Notes: generated from the sequence alone by a model not told the origin. Positions 61,201 through 62,063 are shown, counted from the first letter of the stretch. The stretch: 64,000 nucleotides of DNA from Saturnia japonica (GCA_033032175.1 CM065316.1:9952115-10016114); one strand, 5' to 3'. Numbers and translations: made by a program.

Positions 61201-62063
61201 ACCAAAAATCGAACCCGCAATCTCTGTACGCGAGACAGCCTAATCACTAGACCATGAGTAATACATCAATAAAAAGACATATATACATGATAAGTAGATA
61301 ACACAGTGGATTAAGCATCTATAACTTATTTTTGTATAGTAGTCTAGTAAAGTAATGGCATTATATCTGACGGTAAGTACAGTACAATCCAACAATGTAA
61401 ATTAAAAATTTAAGAAACCCCCAGACACAAGACACACACCCTATTTATTGGAACCATTCCAATGAGCCCACACACGATAGCTCTACTGTAAGTTGGTGAA
61501 AAGTTAGGTTTCGGCAGATTCCAGATGATGCTGGACAAAACGAATGAATAAAACGAGTGGAATTCGATAAATAGTCTGTGCTGTGACATTGACATTTATG
61601 ACAAAAAATATCGAGATTCTTACAATGATGAACATTTGCGTCAAATGTTTGTTTTCAACCCGTATGACAACACAGCACAGATAATATATAGACAAATATG
61701 GCTGACAGCGATTTCGCCTGTTAACGAAAAGTAAACTTTTAAAATAAAGTTTTGCGGTTTTCTCGGACCTACTTTAAAAAGAGTCAACTAGTCTATTGTC
61801 ATGTCCTACTACTCAGAAAAAAATATTTCAGGCTCACCGTTACTCACGTACTGTCAGAGGCCGATCCGTCGTGGACCGGACACAAAGGCCGTATCAGCGA
61901 TCAACTTCTAGAAGAAGTATTTGGAACAGATGCAGTTAGATGTGGCGACCGATGTACTCACTTCGCTTGTCTATGCGGGCCTACAGAGTTCACTCACACA
62001 GCCCTTGAATTATTAAGGAAACGTGGCATGGGAGATAATTGTTTACATGCTTTTATGGGGTGA
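7233..62063 (+). CDS. Cyb5r4: Cytochrome b5 reductase 4 (Ncb5or), nine exons, 583 aa
   Basis: This gene encodes a soluble NAD(P)H cytochrome b5 oxidoreductase that moves electrons from NAD(P)H through FAD to heme. In animals the family is linked to ER redox and fatty-acid desaturation. Joining 7233-7299, 50431-50577, 51275-51343, 51493-52127, 53288-53504, 54142-54335, 59485-59585, 60444-60533 and 61832-62063 keeps one frame and gives 583 residues. A conserved N-terminal segment (24-60) is followed by a cytochrome b5 domain with HPGG (92-95) and axial histidines H92 and H115, 23 residues apart. Then come a basic Ser/Pro linker (~150-235), a CS domain (~236-325), an FAD lobe with RSYTP (384-388) and GPYGNF (434-439), and an NAD lobe with AGTGITPM (455-462) and CGPTEF (555-560). 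Vertebrate members are about 520 residues; the extra length sits mainly in the linker. All introns are GT-AG. Exon 1 is the least certain part; introns 1 and 6 are swollen by transposons. Confidence 0.93.
7500..7920 (+). repeat. Dispersed repeat, family F
   Basis: The segment shares 'tttttcgtgatt', 'tttttactactgtaaaa', 'gccaccctaa' and 'cttttcgac' in the same order with 53770-54010 in Cyb5r4 intron 5. The short open frames inside are repeat-derived. It starts about 200 bases after exon 1. Confidence 0.6.
7921..9530. other. Intron 1, no gene seen; SINE tail at 8205-8275
   Basis: AT-rich. At about 8205-8275 the words 'catcttgggctacatcgtc' and 'gaggtgagattgtggcc' match the 3' end of SINE family A (+ strand, 5'-truncated). 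The rest shows no open frame or repeat that I can place. Confidence 0.45.
9531..9890 (-). pseudogene. LINE ORF2 C-terminal fragment
   Basis: Read on the minus strand, the segment gives pieces typical of the end of a non-LTR retrotransposon ORF2: an H-I-A-R-R-T-D-D-R-W motif (the 'GHIVRRTDGRW' region), then a QD..W/L-R-x-L-G-R-S tail. Several stops and frame changes break it up. Such C-termini follow the reverse transcriptase domain, which is absent here, so this is a 5'-truncated dead copy. Confidence 0.65.
10150..10345 (+). repeat. Dispersed repeat, family E
   Basis: The words 'taatctctggaacta', 'gcgatagccaga', 'ctctcagctagccttaaat' and 'tttttgttaagtaa' are shared with 24550-24745 (+) and, inverted, 23405-23545. 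It is non-coding. Confidence 0.6.
10385..10770 (-). pseudogene. LINE ORF2 3'-end fragment
   Basis: Minus-strand translation across frames yields R-M-L-R-W-S-G-G-V-T, then K-Y-I-R-C-S-F-K-V-V-P, then a tail containing R-A-D-P-I. These match the order of the C-terminal end of a common insect non-LTR element ('MLRW..GVTR', 'IRGSLKVAP', 'RADP'). Multiple stops interrupt it. The + strand open frame at 10370-10618 is only its shadow. Confidence 0.65.
11095..11385 (+). repeat. Dispersed repeat, family B (partial)
   Basis: Shares 'cttttctctaggc', 'ctacaat', 'agtacattagtt' and 'tctcttaaggttta' with the fuller copy starting at 11393. Truncated at both ends. Confidence 0.5.
11393..11910 (+). repeat. 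Dispersed repeat, family B (full-looking copy)
   Basis: Begins 'actagctgtgcccgtggc', then has 'aagacaaaaatgcttat', 'tatctcttatggtttactca', 'gattcaccatgaccag', 'tttcggagattacccggaa', 'cagacagacggacaaa' and a tail 'tatatactttcatatgcat'. The tail recurs at 36240-36320; the body recurs at 34358-34620 and 52740-53095 (+), and at 27100-27478, 45085-45300 and 53096-53215 (-). There is no coding capacity. The 61-codon frame at 11365-11550 is an accident of the repeat. Confidence 0.7.
11911..12910. other. Intron 1, no gene seen
   Basis: AT-rich. A further repeat head, 'gactagctttccgcccacgg', stands at about 12319, but the sequence after it does not match the other families in the window. Confidence 0.4.
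12911..13555 (+). repeat. Three-unit tandem array, ~200-220 bp units
   Basis: Three head-to-tail units start near 12922, 13143 and 13340. Each carries 'aactag..', 'ggctcgaccacagcacca' or a close variant, 'tatctataaaccatt', 'gtcaagttgttcagaagtt' and 'cacacaagat', in that order. Units differ by scattered changes, so the duplication is not recent. Non-coding; probably a repeat that duplicated in place. Confidence 0.85.
13870..13966 (+). promoter_or_regulatory. Speculative core promoter with a minimal ATG exon
   Basis: TATATAT at 13876-13882 lies in a less AT-rich block. An ATG in good context (CAAAATGG) follows at 13957. The string ATG GTC ACG G|GTATTA would be a 10-base coding exon ending in phase 1, the phase needed to splice to Cyb5r4 exon 2. 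This is a chance-level pattern and no transcript is known to me. Confidence 0.15.
14180..15065. repeat. GC-richer repeat block, probably retrotransposon-derived
   Basis: Less AT-rich than its surroundings and internally repetitive. 'ggaaatttttcgctacttg' near 14487 and 'ggaaatttctcgctacttgg' near 14651 begin two diverged units about 164 bases apart, each followed by 'ctcctacggtgagta'-like words. The 3' part contains 'gaagctgtaaaagccgcagc' (about 14976-14995), also present at 33361-33380, and ends in 'aacgtaacgtaacgg'. Two overlapping opposite-strand open frames of about 80-100 codons lie inside; neither has a recognisable domain. Confidence 0.5.
15066..17390. other. Intron 1, no gene seen
   Basis: AT-rich, with short random open frames (for example 15324-15551 and 16740-16991) of Asn/Ile/Phe-rich composition and no motif. 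No repeat shared with the rest of the window was seen. Confidence 0.4.
17391..17930 (+). repeat. Tandem pair of ~161-bp units plus repeat tail, family I
   Basis: Two units (about 17391-17550 and 17551-17711) share 'atataataaatgtgaaagt', 'tgaatgaaatttagcacac'/'tggatgaaatttggcacac', 'agtctat', 'catagggtactttttatcc' and 'gttatccta'. A third unit starts at 17712 but breaks off. The stretch ends 'gcagacgaagttgcgggtac' then 'cagctagtt', a common repeat terminus. A diverged inverted copy lies at 49180-49330. Confidence 0.8.
17990..18040 (-). repeat. Dispersed repeat, family H (fragment)
   Basis: Contains 'tcactcccacaattaaga', the reverse complement of the core seen at about 2011-2028. Confidence 0.5.
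18041..19079. other. Intron 1, no gene seen; SINE tail at 18895-18970
   Basis: AT-rich. At 18895-18970 'cacatcgtcacttatgatc', 'aggtgagata' and 'ctaaacctac' match the 3' end of SINE family A. The rest is unassigned. Confidence 0.4.
19080..19290 (-). repeat. Possible LINE 3'-end fragment
   Basis: On the minus strand the stretch at about 19085-19195 gives a short piece with R-P-Y-L-S-G-T-R, similar in style to LINE ORF2 C-terminal tails. It is too short and broken to assign to a clade. Confidence 0.3.
19296..20894 (-). mobile_element. Tc1-like transposon, full length (~1.6 kb)
   Basis: Both ends are intact. The left end 'cactcatcaaaaaagtctaa' and the reverse complement of the right end 'cacacatcaaaaaagtctaa' match over about 28 bases (through 'gcaacatg') with one difference, and each is flanked by the TA target duplication expected for Tc1/mariner (19294-19295 and 20895-20896). 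It carries one transposase gene on the minus strand. The well-preserved ends and near-intact gene suggest a comparatively recent insertion into intron 1 of Cyb5r4, beside the TA-rich tail of a LINE fragment. Confidence 0.92.
19565..20608 (-). pseudogene. Tc1-like DD34E transposase with one in-frame stop
   Basis: The reading frame starts at ATG 20608 and runs to the stop at 19565, about 347 codons, interrupted only by a TGA at 20231-20233. Codons on both sides of it stay in the same frame. The N-terminal ~110 residues look like the paired helix-turn-helix DNA-binding region (Q-S-Q-V-S-R-H-F-G-I-H-R-S and, later, S-P-Q-T-V-R-N-R-L). The catalytic core has FSDESRF (first Asp), MHDNARSH (second Asp) and SPDLNPIEHAWD (Glu), with 34 residues between the second Asp and the Glu, so DD34E. 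The size is normal for Tc1 transposases. It would cut and paste the flanking element in the nucleus; the stop probably inactivates it unless read through. Confidence 0.93.
20900..21465 (-). pseudogene. Non-LTR retrotransposon ORF2 C-terminal end
   Basis: Minus-strand translation gives L-Y-S-F-M-S-S-Q-R-I-S, then V-H-R-G-V-L-V-P-T-L-M-Y-G-S-E-S-W-V-W, then A-L-R-C-M-L-G-V-K, then G-M-L-R-W-F-G-H. Across a frame break it continues with R-R-A-C-M-K-R-L-M-N-V-K-E and finally S-A-Y-P-V-G-K near 20920. This is the region after the reverse transcriptase of an endonuclease/reverse-transcriptase LINE common in insects. The TA-rich tail before 20903 fits a 3' end. The copy is 5'-truncated; other repeat sequence begins at about 21470. 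Confidence 0.8.
21470..22370 (+). repeat. Composite repeat region including family C pieces
   Basis: 'atattaataaatctgcagtt' then 'ctgtctgtacatgaa' at 21475-21510 parallels the start of the family C copy at 46437. At 21885-22045 'accatttatcacgaaatttt', 'cccctattgatag' and 'aaaattacgaaacac' match family C internal words. Between these lies an unassigned AT-rich part. The minus-strand open frame at 21597-21851 has no recognisable domain. Confidence 0.4.
22371..22720 (-). repeat. Dispersed repeat with (CAGA)n and 'ggttccgtacctcaaa' end
   Basis: Reverse complement reads 'ggttccgtacctcaaaagg', 'cacttcgttatccgtctg', 'tgaagaccctttttctcag' and 'gttgaggtatcaggttgaaa', the layout of a common non-coding insect repeat. 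The 111-codon minus-strand frame at 22370-22705 follows the repeat, not a gene. Confidence 0.5.
22725..23280 (+). repeat. Dispersed repeat, family C
   Basis: Has 'tgtctgtttgtatgtctgga', 'ctcaaaaacggcttgg', 'attgatagggtata', 'cgggatgcatacgtgac' and 'aaattacggaatgtaaataa', in the same order as at 46437-47060. Internally it repeats a paragraph of the type 'tttgatgaaatt..gtacacggga..' about four times. Confidence 0.7.
23405..23545 (-). repeat. Dispersed repeat, family E (inverted)
   Basis: Contains 'tagttccagagattagcgtg' then 'tttaaacaaacaaacaaac', the reverse complement of the family E start at 10180-10215. Confidence 0.6.
23610..23700 (+). repeat. LINE-type 3' end with TATG microsatellite
   Basis: 'ccgcagtggaccgtgatgg' followed by '(tatg)n' at 23681-23696 resembles the 3' terminal phrase and short tandem tail of a non-LTR element ('cagcagtggaccgtg'). 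Confidence 0.4.
23701..24549. other. Intron 1, no gene seen
   Basis: Strongly AT-rich sequence with TA-rich runs around 24183-24200 and 24430-24520. No open frame of note. Confidence 0.4.
24550..24745 (+). repeat. Dispersed repeat, family E
   Basis: Matches 10180-10345 through 'atatgatagccagagt', 'cctctcagttaaccttaaat' and 'tttttgttaagtaa'. A TA-rich expansion of about 45 bases (about 24688-24732) interrupts it. Confidence 0.6.
24803..25012 (+). other. Unassigned 69-codon open frame
   Basis: The ORF is GC-richer than its surroundings and of normal amino-acid composition: it starts M-G-L-T-G-W-H-Y, has a basic D-D-R-R-W-I-T-D-L centre and ends Y-C-D-Y-L-Q-P. I do not recognise it. No signal peptide or membrane segment. 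It has no matching splice partners near it. It may be the 3' end of a retrotransposon or a short nested gene. Confidence 0.3.
25013..27095. other. Intron 1, mostly unassigned; short open frames at 25948-26290
   Basis: AT-rich. At 25948-26145 a 65-codon frame (rich in K and Y, with C-L-S-I-K-R-H) is followed by a second frame at about 26120-26293 with A-L-N-R-E-Y-V-T-L-A-H-K-E-E-H-K-L-K-K. Their composition is more protein-like than the surroundings, but I recognise no family. The repeat end 'caggcaccaactagttataa' lies just before them, at about 25889. Confidence 0.3.
27100..27478 (-). repeat. Dispersed repeat, family B (inverted), split by a mariner
   Basis: Reverse complement of family B: 'gcatatgaaagtatatacgg', 'ccgaaacggtttgatcgat', 'ttcactggaagatagcaga', 'actgagtaaaccataagaga'. 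The missing continuation, 'aaggatcacccacattacag' plus 'tttttgtttttaaaat', resumes at 28737-28775 beyond the mariner element, so the mariner landed inside this copy. Confidence 0.7.
27481..28715 (+). mobile_element. Mariner element, decayed, full length (~1.24 kb)
   Basis: Left end 'ggtcctcacatatgaaattg' and inverted right end 'ggtccttatcacagatata' followed by 'aaattggcgtttta' define imperfect terminal inverted repeats. TA duplications flank both (27479-27480 and 28716-28717). Length is normal for mariner. Its transposase is badly broken. Confidence 0.88.
27667..28650 (+). pseudogene. Mariner transposase pseudogene
   Basis: Starts at an ATG (27667) and shows mariner pieces in shifting frames: R-V-I-Y-E-F-E-F-H-R-G (N-terminal HTH start), N-R-I-V-T-C-E-E-K-W-I-F-Y-D-N (catalytic first Asp region, where the usual GDE/CDE is changed to CEE), S-S-Q-W-L-N-P-G-E-P, K-V-L-R-V-F-G-G-P, and late P-T-D-Y-H-F-F-R-N-L-N-N-F-L (the SDYHLF region with third Asp kept). 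The part that should hold the second Asp is lost. Stops and several frameshifts make it non-functional. Confidence 0.85.
28716..28785 (-). repeat. Family B, second part beyond mariner insertion
   Basis: Continues the interrupted family B copy at 27100-27478. The same words occur uninterrupted at about 53080-53130. Confidence 0.6.
28786..30905. other. Intron 1, no gene seen; SINE fragment at 29515-29640
   Basis: AT-rich. At 29515-29640 'ttagccacaatatatcacct' and 'gactgactctcaagtaca' match the reverse complement of the SINE family A 3' half. The remainder has no recognisable feature. Confidence 0.4.
30906..31464 (+). pseudogene. Jockey-like LINE ORF2 C-terminal end
   Basis: An open frame of 182 codons reads as the segment after the reverse transcriptase of jockey-type non-LTR elements: K-L-T-L-Y-K-M-C-I-R-P-I-M-T-Y, then L-Q-T-I-Q-N-R-F, then G-A-P-W-Y-V-R, then L-H-R-D-M-D-L, and a final proline/arginine-rich tail after Y-V-P-D-P. 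This kind of ORF encodes endonuclease plus reverse transcriptase for target-primed retrotransposition; those domains are missing here. It ends TAG at 31464 and is GC-rich relative to its surroundings, so the insertion may be fairly young. Confidence 0.85.
31465..31755 (+). repeat. Probable 3' UTR of the jockey-like LINE
   Basis: Same GC-rich composition continues to about 31755, including 'cttcctcccaggaggagg', and then stops at the poly-T of the next, opposite-strand LINE. No domain. Confidence 0.45.
31756..33305 (-). mobile_element. I/RNase H-type LINE, 5'-truncated, with poly-A tail
   Basis: On the minus strand the element ends in an A14 tail (T run at 31756-31769) preceded by AATAAA (TTTATT at 31772-31777), an orthodox retrotransposon 3' end. 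Coding homology starts around 33305, where different repeat sequence abuts, so the 5' part including the endonuclease and most of the reverse transcriptase is lost. It lies tail to tail with the jockey-like LINE. Confidence 0.85.
31860..33305 (-). pseudogene. LINE ORF2 end: RT tail, RNase H, CCHC-like finger
   Basis: One frame runs from about 33305 to the stop at 31860 with internal stops at 33000-33002 (TAA), 32295-32297 (TAA) and 32241-32243 (TAG), and no frameshift seen. First comes the post-RT region (P-K-H-L-I-R-L-Y-I-N-I-I-R-S, then L-D-K-I-Q-N-Q-A-M-R-I-I). RNase H follows with its acidic residues in order: Y-T-D-G-S-K, M-H-A-E-L-L-A-I, L-T-D-S-K-S-A-L and N-E-R-A-D-L-L-A. The end has C-P-T-C-G and H-H-I-L-M-E-C, a C-x2-C-x8-H-x4-C type motif. 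RNase H in a non-LTR element points to the I group or a relative. It removes RNA from the RNA/DNA hybrid in active copies; this one is dead. Confidence 0.88.
33306..33420. repeat. Repeat fragment shared with 14.98 kb
   Basis: Contains 'gaagctgtaaaagccgcagc' (33361-33380), identical to about 14976-14995, preceded by 'ctcgcccctaagtcctg'. It abuts the truncated 5' end of the LINE. Confidence 0.5.
33421..34357. other. Unassigned, with GC-richer stretch 33600-33830
   Basis: 33600-33830 is less AT-rich and holds a 64-codon minus-strand frame rich in Pro, Ser and Arg, possibly part of a retrotransposon 5' region. I cannot match it to a family. The rest shows nothing. Confidence 0.3.
34358..34620 (+). 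repeat. Dispersed repeat, family B
   Basis: 'actagcttttcacgcggctg', 'aagacaaagatgcttattg', 'tatctcttatggtttactca' and 'gattcacgaac' follow the order of the 11393 copy. Lacks the 3' half. Confidence 0.65.
34673..34870 (+). repeat. Dispersed repeat, family D
   Basis: 'gactagttgcaccccgtgg', 'tgttgacgttcatgg', 'ttccactcctgagcatcgta' and 'aataaataagctata' match 47185-47410 in order. Confidence 0.6.
35330..36170 (-). pseudogene. Mariner-like (DD41D-type) transposase fragment
   Basis: On the minus strand, from high to low coordinates: C-H-N-R-P-T-E-R-I-I-R, a frame change, then Q-E-N-P-R-Q-S-I-S-R-R-L-Q-E-L-G (HTH), then I-I-F-S-D-E-V-H-S-W (first catalytic Asp), L-H-P-E-K-V-T-V-W-C-G, a stop, then G-V-I-G-P-Y-F-F-E-N-D and N-D-M-W-F-Q-Q-D (second Asp). 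The third acidic residue and the C-terminus are missing, as is the first ~40 residues. It belongs to the same family as the fuller relic at 40316-41586 but is better preserved across the middle. Confidence 0.85.
36240..36320 (+). repeat. Family B tail fragment
   Basis: 'tatactttcataagcgttta' and 'gaaattacaaacagg' match the tail of the 11393 copy at 11827-11890. Confidence 0.5.
36321..37635. other. Intron 1, no gene seen
   Basis: AT-rich with poly-A/T runs (36479-36489, 36600-36610). No gene or matched repeat. Confidence 0.4.
37640..37800 (-). repeat. SINE family A head (inverted) plus family H fragment
   Basis: 'gccaggcgggcatcagaaa', 'ggattcaaactcacgacg', 'gcggtgtccggacatgctac' and 'cactgagcccatcattgc' are the reverse complement of the SINE A head. 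Immediately after lies 'ataaccctccttttttgcag', then 'tcgggtaaaaatat', the inverse of the family H word at about 1888-1920. Confidence 0.6.
37801..38754. other. Intron 1, no gene seen
   Basis: AT-rich without open frames or matched repeats. Confidence 0.4.
38755..38935 (+). repeat. Possible LINE 3' tail
   Basis: Ends 'aagaaataaaatttattatt' followed by an (ATT)n run to about 38932, the form of some non-LTR 3' ends. Otherwise unassigned. Confidence 0.35.
38936..40315. other. Intron 1, no gene seen
   Basis: AT-rich. Two short overlapping open frames at about 38941-39291 on opposite strands have no motif. Confidence 0.4.
40316..41586 (+). mobile_element. Mariner-like element, DD41D type, decayed (~1.27 kb)
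   Basis: Left end 'ctgggtgttttttagag' and inverted right end 'aggggtgtttctttagag' form short imperfect inverted repeats, each flanked by TA (40314-40315 and 41587-41588). Length and structure fit the Tc1/mariner superfamily. A second, truncated relative lies inverted at 35330-36170. Confidence 0.88.
40427..41481 (+). pseudogene. DD41D-type mariner transposase pseudogene
   Basis: ATG at 40427 opens G-R-L-T-P-E-Q-Q-L-Q-I-V-E (N-terminal HTH), continuing through H-N-R-P-S-E-R-L-I-R. After frame changes come S-R-C-S-Q-Q-L-G-L, S-D-E-A-H-F (first Asp, about 40892-40906), N-V-T-V-N-G-E-Q-Y-R, W-F-Q-Q-D-E-A-A-C-H-T-A (second Asp) and C-D-L-T-P-L-H-Y-F-L-W, where His replaces the expected third Asp. 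Counting in one frame (with two stops) gives 41 residues between the second Asp and that His, so I place it in a DD41D group such as the rosa-like mariners. Several stops and frameshifts make it inactive. Confidence 0.85.
41589..45084. other. Intron 1, no gene seen; family H fragment at 42630-42705
   Basis: AT-rich. 'atcactcccacaattaagat' at 42643-42662 and 'aaaatccatcacgcca' are the inverse of family H words near 1970-2030. The opposite overlapping frames at 44805-45170 are low-complexity and unlikely to be coding. Confidence 0.4.
45085..45300 (-). repeat. Dispersed repeat, family B (inverted fragment)
   Basis: 'acatatgaaagtatatacga', 'ctctgaaactattggacc', 'ctttcactggtagaaagctg' match the 27100-27300 copy. 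Confidence 0.6.
45485..45805 (-). repeat. SINE family A (inverted, near complete)
   Basis: Reverse complement carries the whole family A layout: tRNA-like head with 'gttaagtggtagcgtgaac', 'gatcgacgtgagttcggatc', 'ctttcggtgaaggaaaac', 'gggcttcttcttatgcctg' and the tail 'cacatcgtcacttaagac'. The open frames on this segment are repeat-derived. Confidence 0.75.
45806..46436. other. Intron 1, no gene seen
   Basis: AT-rich, no matched repeat. Confidence 0.4.
46437..47060 (+). repeat. Dispersed repeat, family C (fullest copy)
   Basis: 'atattaacaaatctgtggtt', 'tgtctgtttgtatgtccgga', 'ctcaaaaacggcttgactg', 'gctcaattgatagggtat', 'acgggaagtataagcc', 'gagatgcatacgtgattt', 'attacgggatgtaaataacc'. Several near-repeated paragraphs inside suggest the family is built of internal duplications. 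Confidence 0.7.
47185..47410 (+). repeat. Dispersed repeat, family D
   Basis: Starts 'actagctgtgcaccacgg'. Has a GC-rich 'cgcgccgccgcggcgccgc' insert absent from the 34673 copy, then 'cttgacgttcatgg' and 'aataaataggttat'. Confidence 0.6.
47411..48300. other. Intron 1, no gene seen
   Basis: AT-rich, no gene or matched repeat. Confidence 0.4.
48301..48605 (+). repeat. SINE family A (near complete)
   Basis: 'aatggcccagtagtagcg', 'gcgtcgatcgccgtgagttc', 'gctttcggtgaaggaaaac', 'aacacccgcctggctagtt', 'acttgagagccagtc' and 'cacatcgtcacttaagatc' define a ~300-bp tRNA-headed SINE. The 114-codon frame at 48424-48768 runs through it and is not a gene. Confidence 0.8.
48606..49179. other. Intron 1, no gene seen
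   Basis: AT-rich, nothing recognised. Confidence 0.4.
49180..49330 (-). repeat. Dispersed repeat, family I (inverted)
   Basis: 'ttaccgggataaaaattat', 'aaactatctgtgtgccgaat' and 'cagccgtttttgagtgat' are the reverse complement of the tandem units at 17391-17711, here as a single copy. Confidence 0.6.
49336..49550. repeat. hAT-like MITE rich in ACATCGATGT palindromes, family G
   Basis: Begins 'tagaaatgggcgatgttaga', a form reminiscent of hAT terminal repeats. It then has at least four copies of the self-complementary word ACATCGATGT or a one-base variant, two in the left part and one near the right end. A related block is at 62165-62420. Confidence 0.5.
50041..50345 (-). pseudogene. LINE ORF2 C-terminal fragment close to exon 2
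   Basis: Minus-strand reading shows a broken non-LTR C-terminus: F-V-A-Q-K-K, then W-T-W-H-I-I, then A-A-D-Q-R-D-R-R-T-D, then G-S-G-K-N-L-D-E-E-D, in the order expected for the post-RT region, with many stops. It is GC-richer than the flanks and ends about 85 bases before the Cyb5r4 exon 2 acceptor. Confidence 0.55.
50431..50577 (+). CDS. Cyb5r4: Cyb5r4 coding exon 2
   Basis: Acceptor TTTTTGCAG|GC at 50430 and donor CCGA|GTAAGA at 50578. Encodes residues 23-72, including NPRNKCAL, HSLMDWIRL and SGKDLTGVGG, the highly conserved segment in front of the cytochrome b5 domain that marks the Ncb5or family. Phase 1 at both ends. Confidence 0.95.
51275..51343 (+). CDS. Cyb5r4: Cyb5r4 coding exon 3
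   Basis: A 69-base exon between TTTCAG|GT and GGAG|GTATTT. Encodes DVWLAIRGRVYNITHYLPYHPG, residues 72-95, the first half of the cytochrome b5 domain with the first heme-ligand histidine (H92 of HPGG). Phase 1 at both ends. Confidence 0.95.
51493..52127 (+). CDS. Cyb5r4: Cyb5r4 coding exon 4
   Basis: The largest exon (635 bases), acceptor TCTTTAG|GT and donor ATAGAG|GTTAGA (a weaker donor). Encodes residues 95-306: the second heme histidine in FDKVHPWVNYDS (H115), a long basic Ser/Thr/Pro linker (about 150-235) and most of the CS domain starting near LRYDWIQTS. Reading past the donor only adds VRIVF before a stop. Ends in phase 0. Confidence 0.95.
52425..52690 (+). repeat. SINE family A in intron 4
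   Basis: Matches 48301-48605 through 'ggaaaatatcgtgatgaaac', 'aatgcccgcttggccagtt', 'tgcacttgagagccaatcc' and 'cacatcgtcacttatcatc'. The tRNA-like head is degraded. Confidence 0.75.
52740..53095 (+). repeat. Family B copy in intron 4
   Basis: 'cgccatttattttaaagac', 'aaaatgctcattgtctg', 'atatctcctatggtttac', 'gattcaccgtgaccag', 'ggtaccctaattgtt'. A TA-rich expansion at about 52875-52915 splits it. Confidence 0.65.
53096..53215 (-). repeat. Family B head, inverted against the preceding copy
   Basis: 'ttttatctttaaaataaccg', 'ggagcgggagtaacacgatt', 'attctgtagtctacgcgag' and 'gtagccgcgggtccacct' are the inverse of a family B head. With 52740-53095 it forms a convergent inverted pair ending about 70 bases before exon 5. 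Confidence 0.65.
53288..53504 (+). CDS. Cyb5r4: Cyb5r4 coding exon 5
   Basis: Acceptor CATTTTCAG|GT and donor GAAG|GTAATA. Encodes residues 307-379: the last strands of the CS domain (S-V-W-K-V-C-G) and the start of the reductase FAD lobe (VECRVMATGRVSHDT, then VPLGYHVRL). Phase 0 to phase 1. Confidence 0.95.
53770..54010 (+). repeat. Family F copy in intron 5
   Basis: 'ttttcgtgattttatggttt', 'ttactgttgtaaaac', 'gacgccaccctaatttgac', 'cttttcgacgg' match the copy just after exon 1 (7500-7920). Confidence 0.6.
54142..54335 (+). CDS. Cyb5r4: Cyb5r4 coding exon 6
   Basis: Acceptor TATACAG|GC and donor AAAAG|GTAATT. Encodes residues 379-443, the FAD-binding core: RSYTPI (Arg, Tyr and Thr of the RxYT flavin motif), FSVLRLAVKKYSDGVVSPHL and GPYGNF. 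Phase 1 to phase 0. Confidence 0.95.
54640..54935. repeat. Unassigned GC-richer block before the pogo-like element
   Basis: Opens with an imperfect hairpin (about 54639-54675: 'catccgcattcacatcc' against 'gaatcgatgcgga'). It continues with 'cgccggtcgacgctgtcat' and 'ctacaaccccgcttgataac'. Composition suggests a retroelement or transposon end, but I cannot match it. Confidence 0.3.
54915..57365 (+). mobile_element. Pogo/Tigger-like DNA transposon relic in intron 6
   Basis: A candidate 5' end, 'tagggtaaagggggacccg' followed by 'gacggggccatgaggtaaga', stands about 530 bases before the transposase ATG. I did not find its inverted partner downstream, so the right boundary is set only at the end of coding homology. 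The transposase pseudogene is listed separately. It lies in the same direction as Cyb5r4. Confidence 0.6.
55454..57363 (+). pseudogene. Pogo/jerky-like transposase with PHD-like zinc finger
   Basis: Begins ATG 55454 with a psq/CENP-B-like helix-turn-helix (K-R-K-T-T-R-G-C-W-S..A-A-L-Y-M-G; then T-L-E-R-Y-V-K-K after a one-base frameshift near 55573). A CENPB-type middle domain follows (W-L-K-G-F-L-K-R-H-P). The DDE_1 core has Y-N-C-D-D (first Asp), L-L-L-D-G-H-A-T-H (second Asp) and H-R-L-H-P-L-E-V-S-F, where Glu occupies the usual third-Asp position, 36 residues on. The C-terminus carries C-L-Y-C, W-V-S-C and W-A-H-K-A-C, a PHD-like finger known from insect pogo-type proteins. Breaks: the frameshift, a TAG at 55747, a 7-base GATGACT duplication at about 55996-56009, a further shift near 56085 and stops beyond 56620. 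It is not functional. Confidence 0.88.
57420..58579 (+). pseudogene. Second transposon-associated ORF, decayed (DUF7869-like)
   Basis: In changing frames the segment gives N-K-Y-R-Q-T-E-S-E-P-E-R, C-S-S-Q-F-C-A-R-S-K, then A-C-D-L-Y-W-A-Y-K-V-G-N-V, then A-D-L-Q-A-V-K-L-C-P-Y, A-V-H-N-F-T-I-Y-N-L-G, then a clean 129-codon stretch (58190-58579) with M-P-S-Q-Y-A-T-L, V-Y-D-S-I-R-P-G-R-I-A-G-D and a C-terminal K-N-V-I-P-H-Y-F-H-Q-F-Y. From memory this resembles a large family of repeated insect and cnidarian proteins of the DUF7869 kind with an RNase H-like core. I am not certain of the name. It starts about 60 bases after the pogo-like gene and points the same way. Many stops make it inactive. 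Confidence 0.6.
58580..59484. other. Intron 6 remainder, no gene seen
   Basis: AT-rich sequence leading to the exon 7 acceptor. A GC-richer bit at 59105-59245 is unassigned. Confidence 0.4.
59485..59585 (+). CDS. Cyb5r4: Cyb5r4 coding exon 7
   Basis: Acceptor GTTACAG|TT and donor AGATG|GTATGT. Encodes residues 444-477 with T-I-Y-L-I-S-AGTGITPM (455-462), the glycine-rich NAD(P)H-binding loop, then G-L-I-K-F-M-L. Phase 0 to phase 2. Confidence 0.95.
59760..60190. repeat. Repeat fragments in intron 7
   Basis: 'acaagcggccttattgcta', 'tcttccaggcaacctt' near 59799-59843 is a phrase common in dispersed repeats of Lepidoptera as far as I recall. A further GC-richer patch near 60080-60165 may belong to the same insertion. 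Non-coding. Confidence 0.35.
60444..60533 (+). CDS. Cyb5r4: Cyb5r4 coding exon 8
   Basis: Acceptor TGTTTCAG|CG and donor GATAG|GTAATT. Encodes residues 477-507, E-R-A-N-L-L-F-F-NKTEDDILF then an acidic/basic helix; FNKTEDDI is a strong family signature within the NAD lobe. Phase 2 at both ends. Confidence 0.95.
61186..61256 (-). repeat. tRNA-like relic or SINE head in intron 8
   Basis: On the minus strand it shows an A-box-like 'tggtctagtgattagg' and a B-box-like 'gggttcgattt' about 30 bases apart, the layout of a tRNA-derived SINE head. Acceptor and T stems do not pair well, so I do not call a functional tRNA. Confidence 0.45.
61832..62063 (+). CDS. Cyb5r4: Cyb5r4 coding exon 9 (last)
   Basis: Acceptor AATATTTCAG|GC. 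Encodes residues 507-583: L-T-V-T-H-V-L-S-E, then W-T-G-H-K-G-R-I-S, then the NADH-binding CGPTEF (555-560) and the C-terminus G-D-N-C-L-H-A-F-M-G followed by TGA at 62061-62063. Four cysteines fall between 544 and 555. No strong poly-A signal is near; ATTAAA at about 62206 lies inside a later repeat. Confidence 0.95.

Noticed and set aside
61186..61256. Functional tRNA gene on the minus strand
   Set aside because: A- and B-box-like words are present, but acceptor and T stems do not pair; better read as a tRNA-derived relic.
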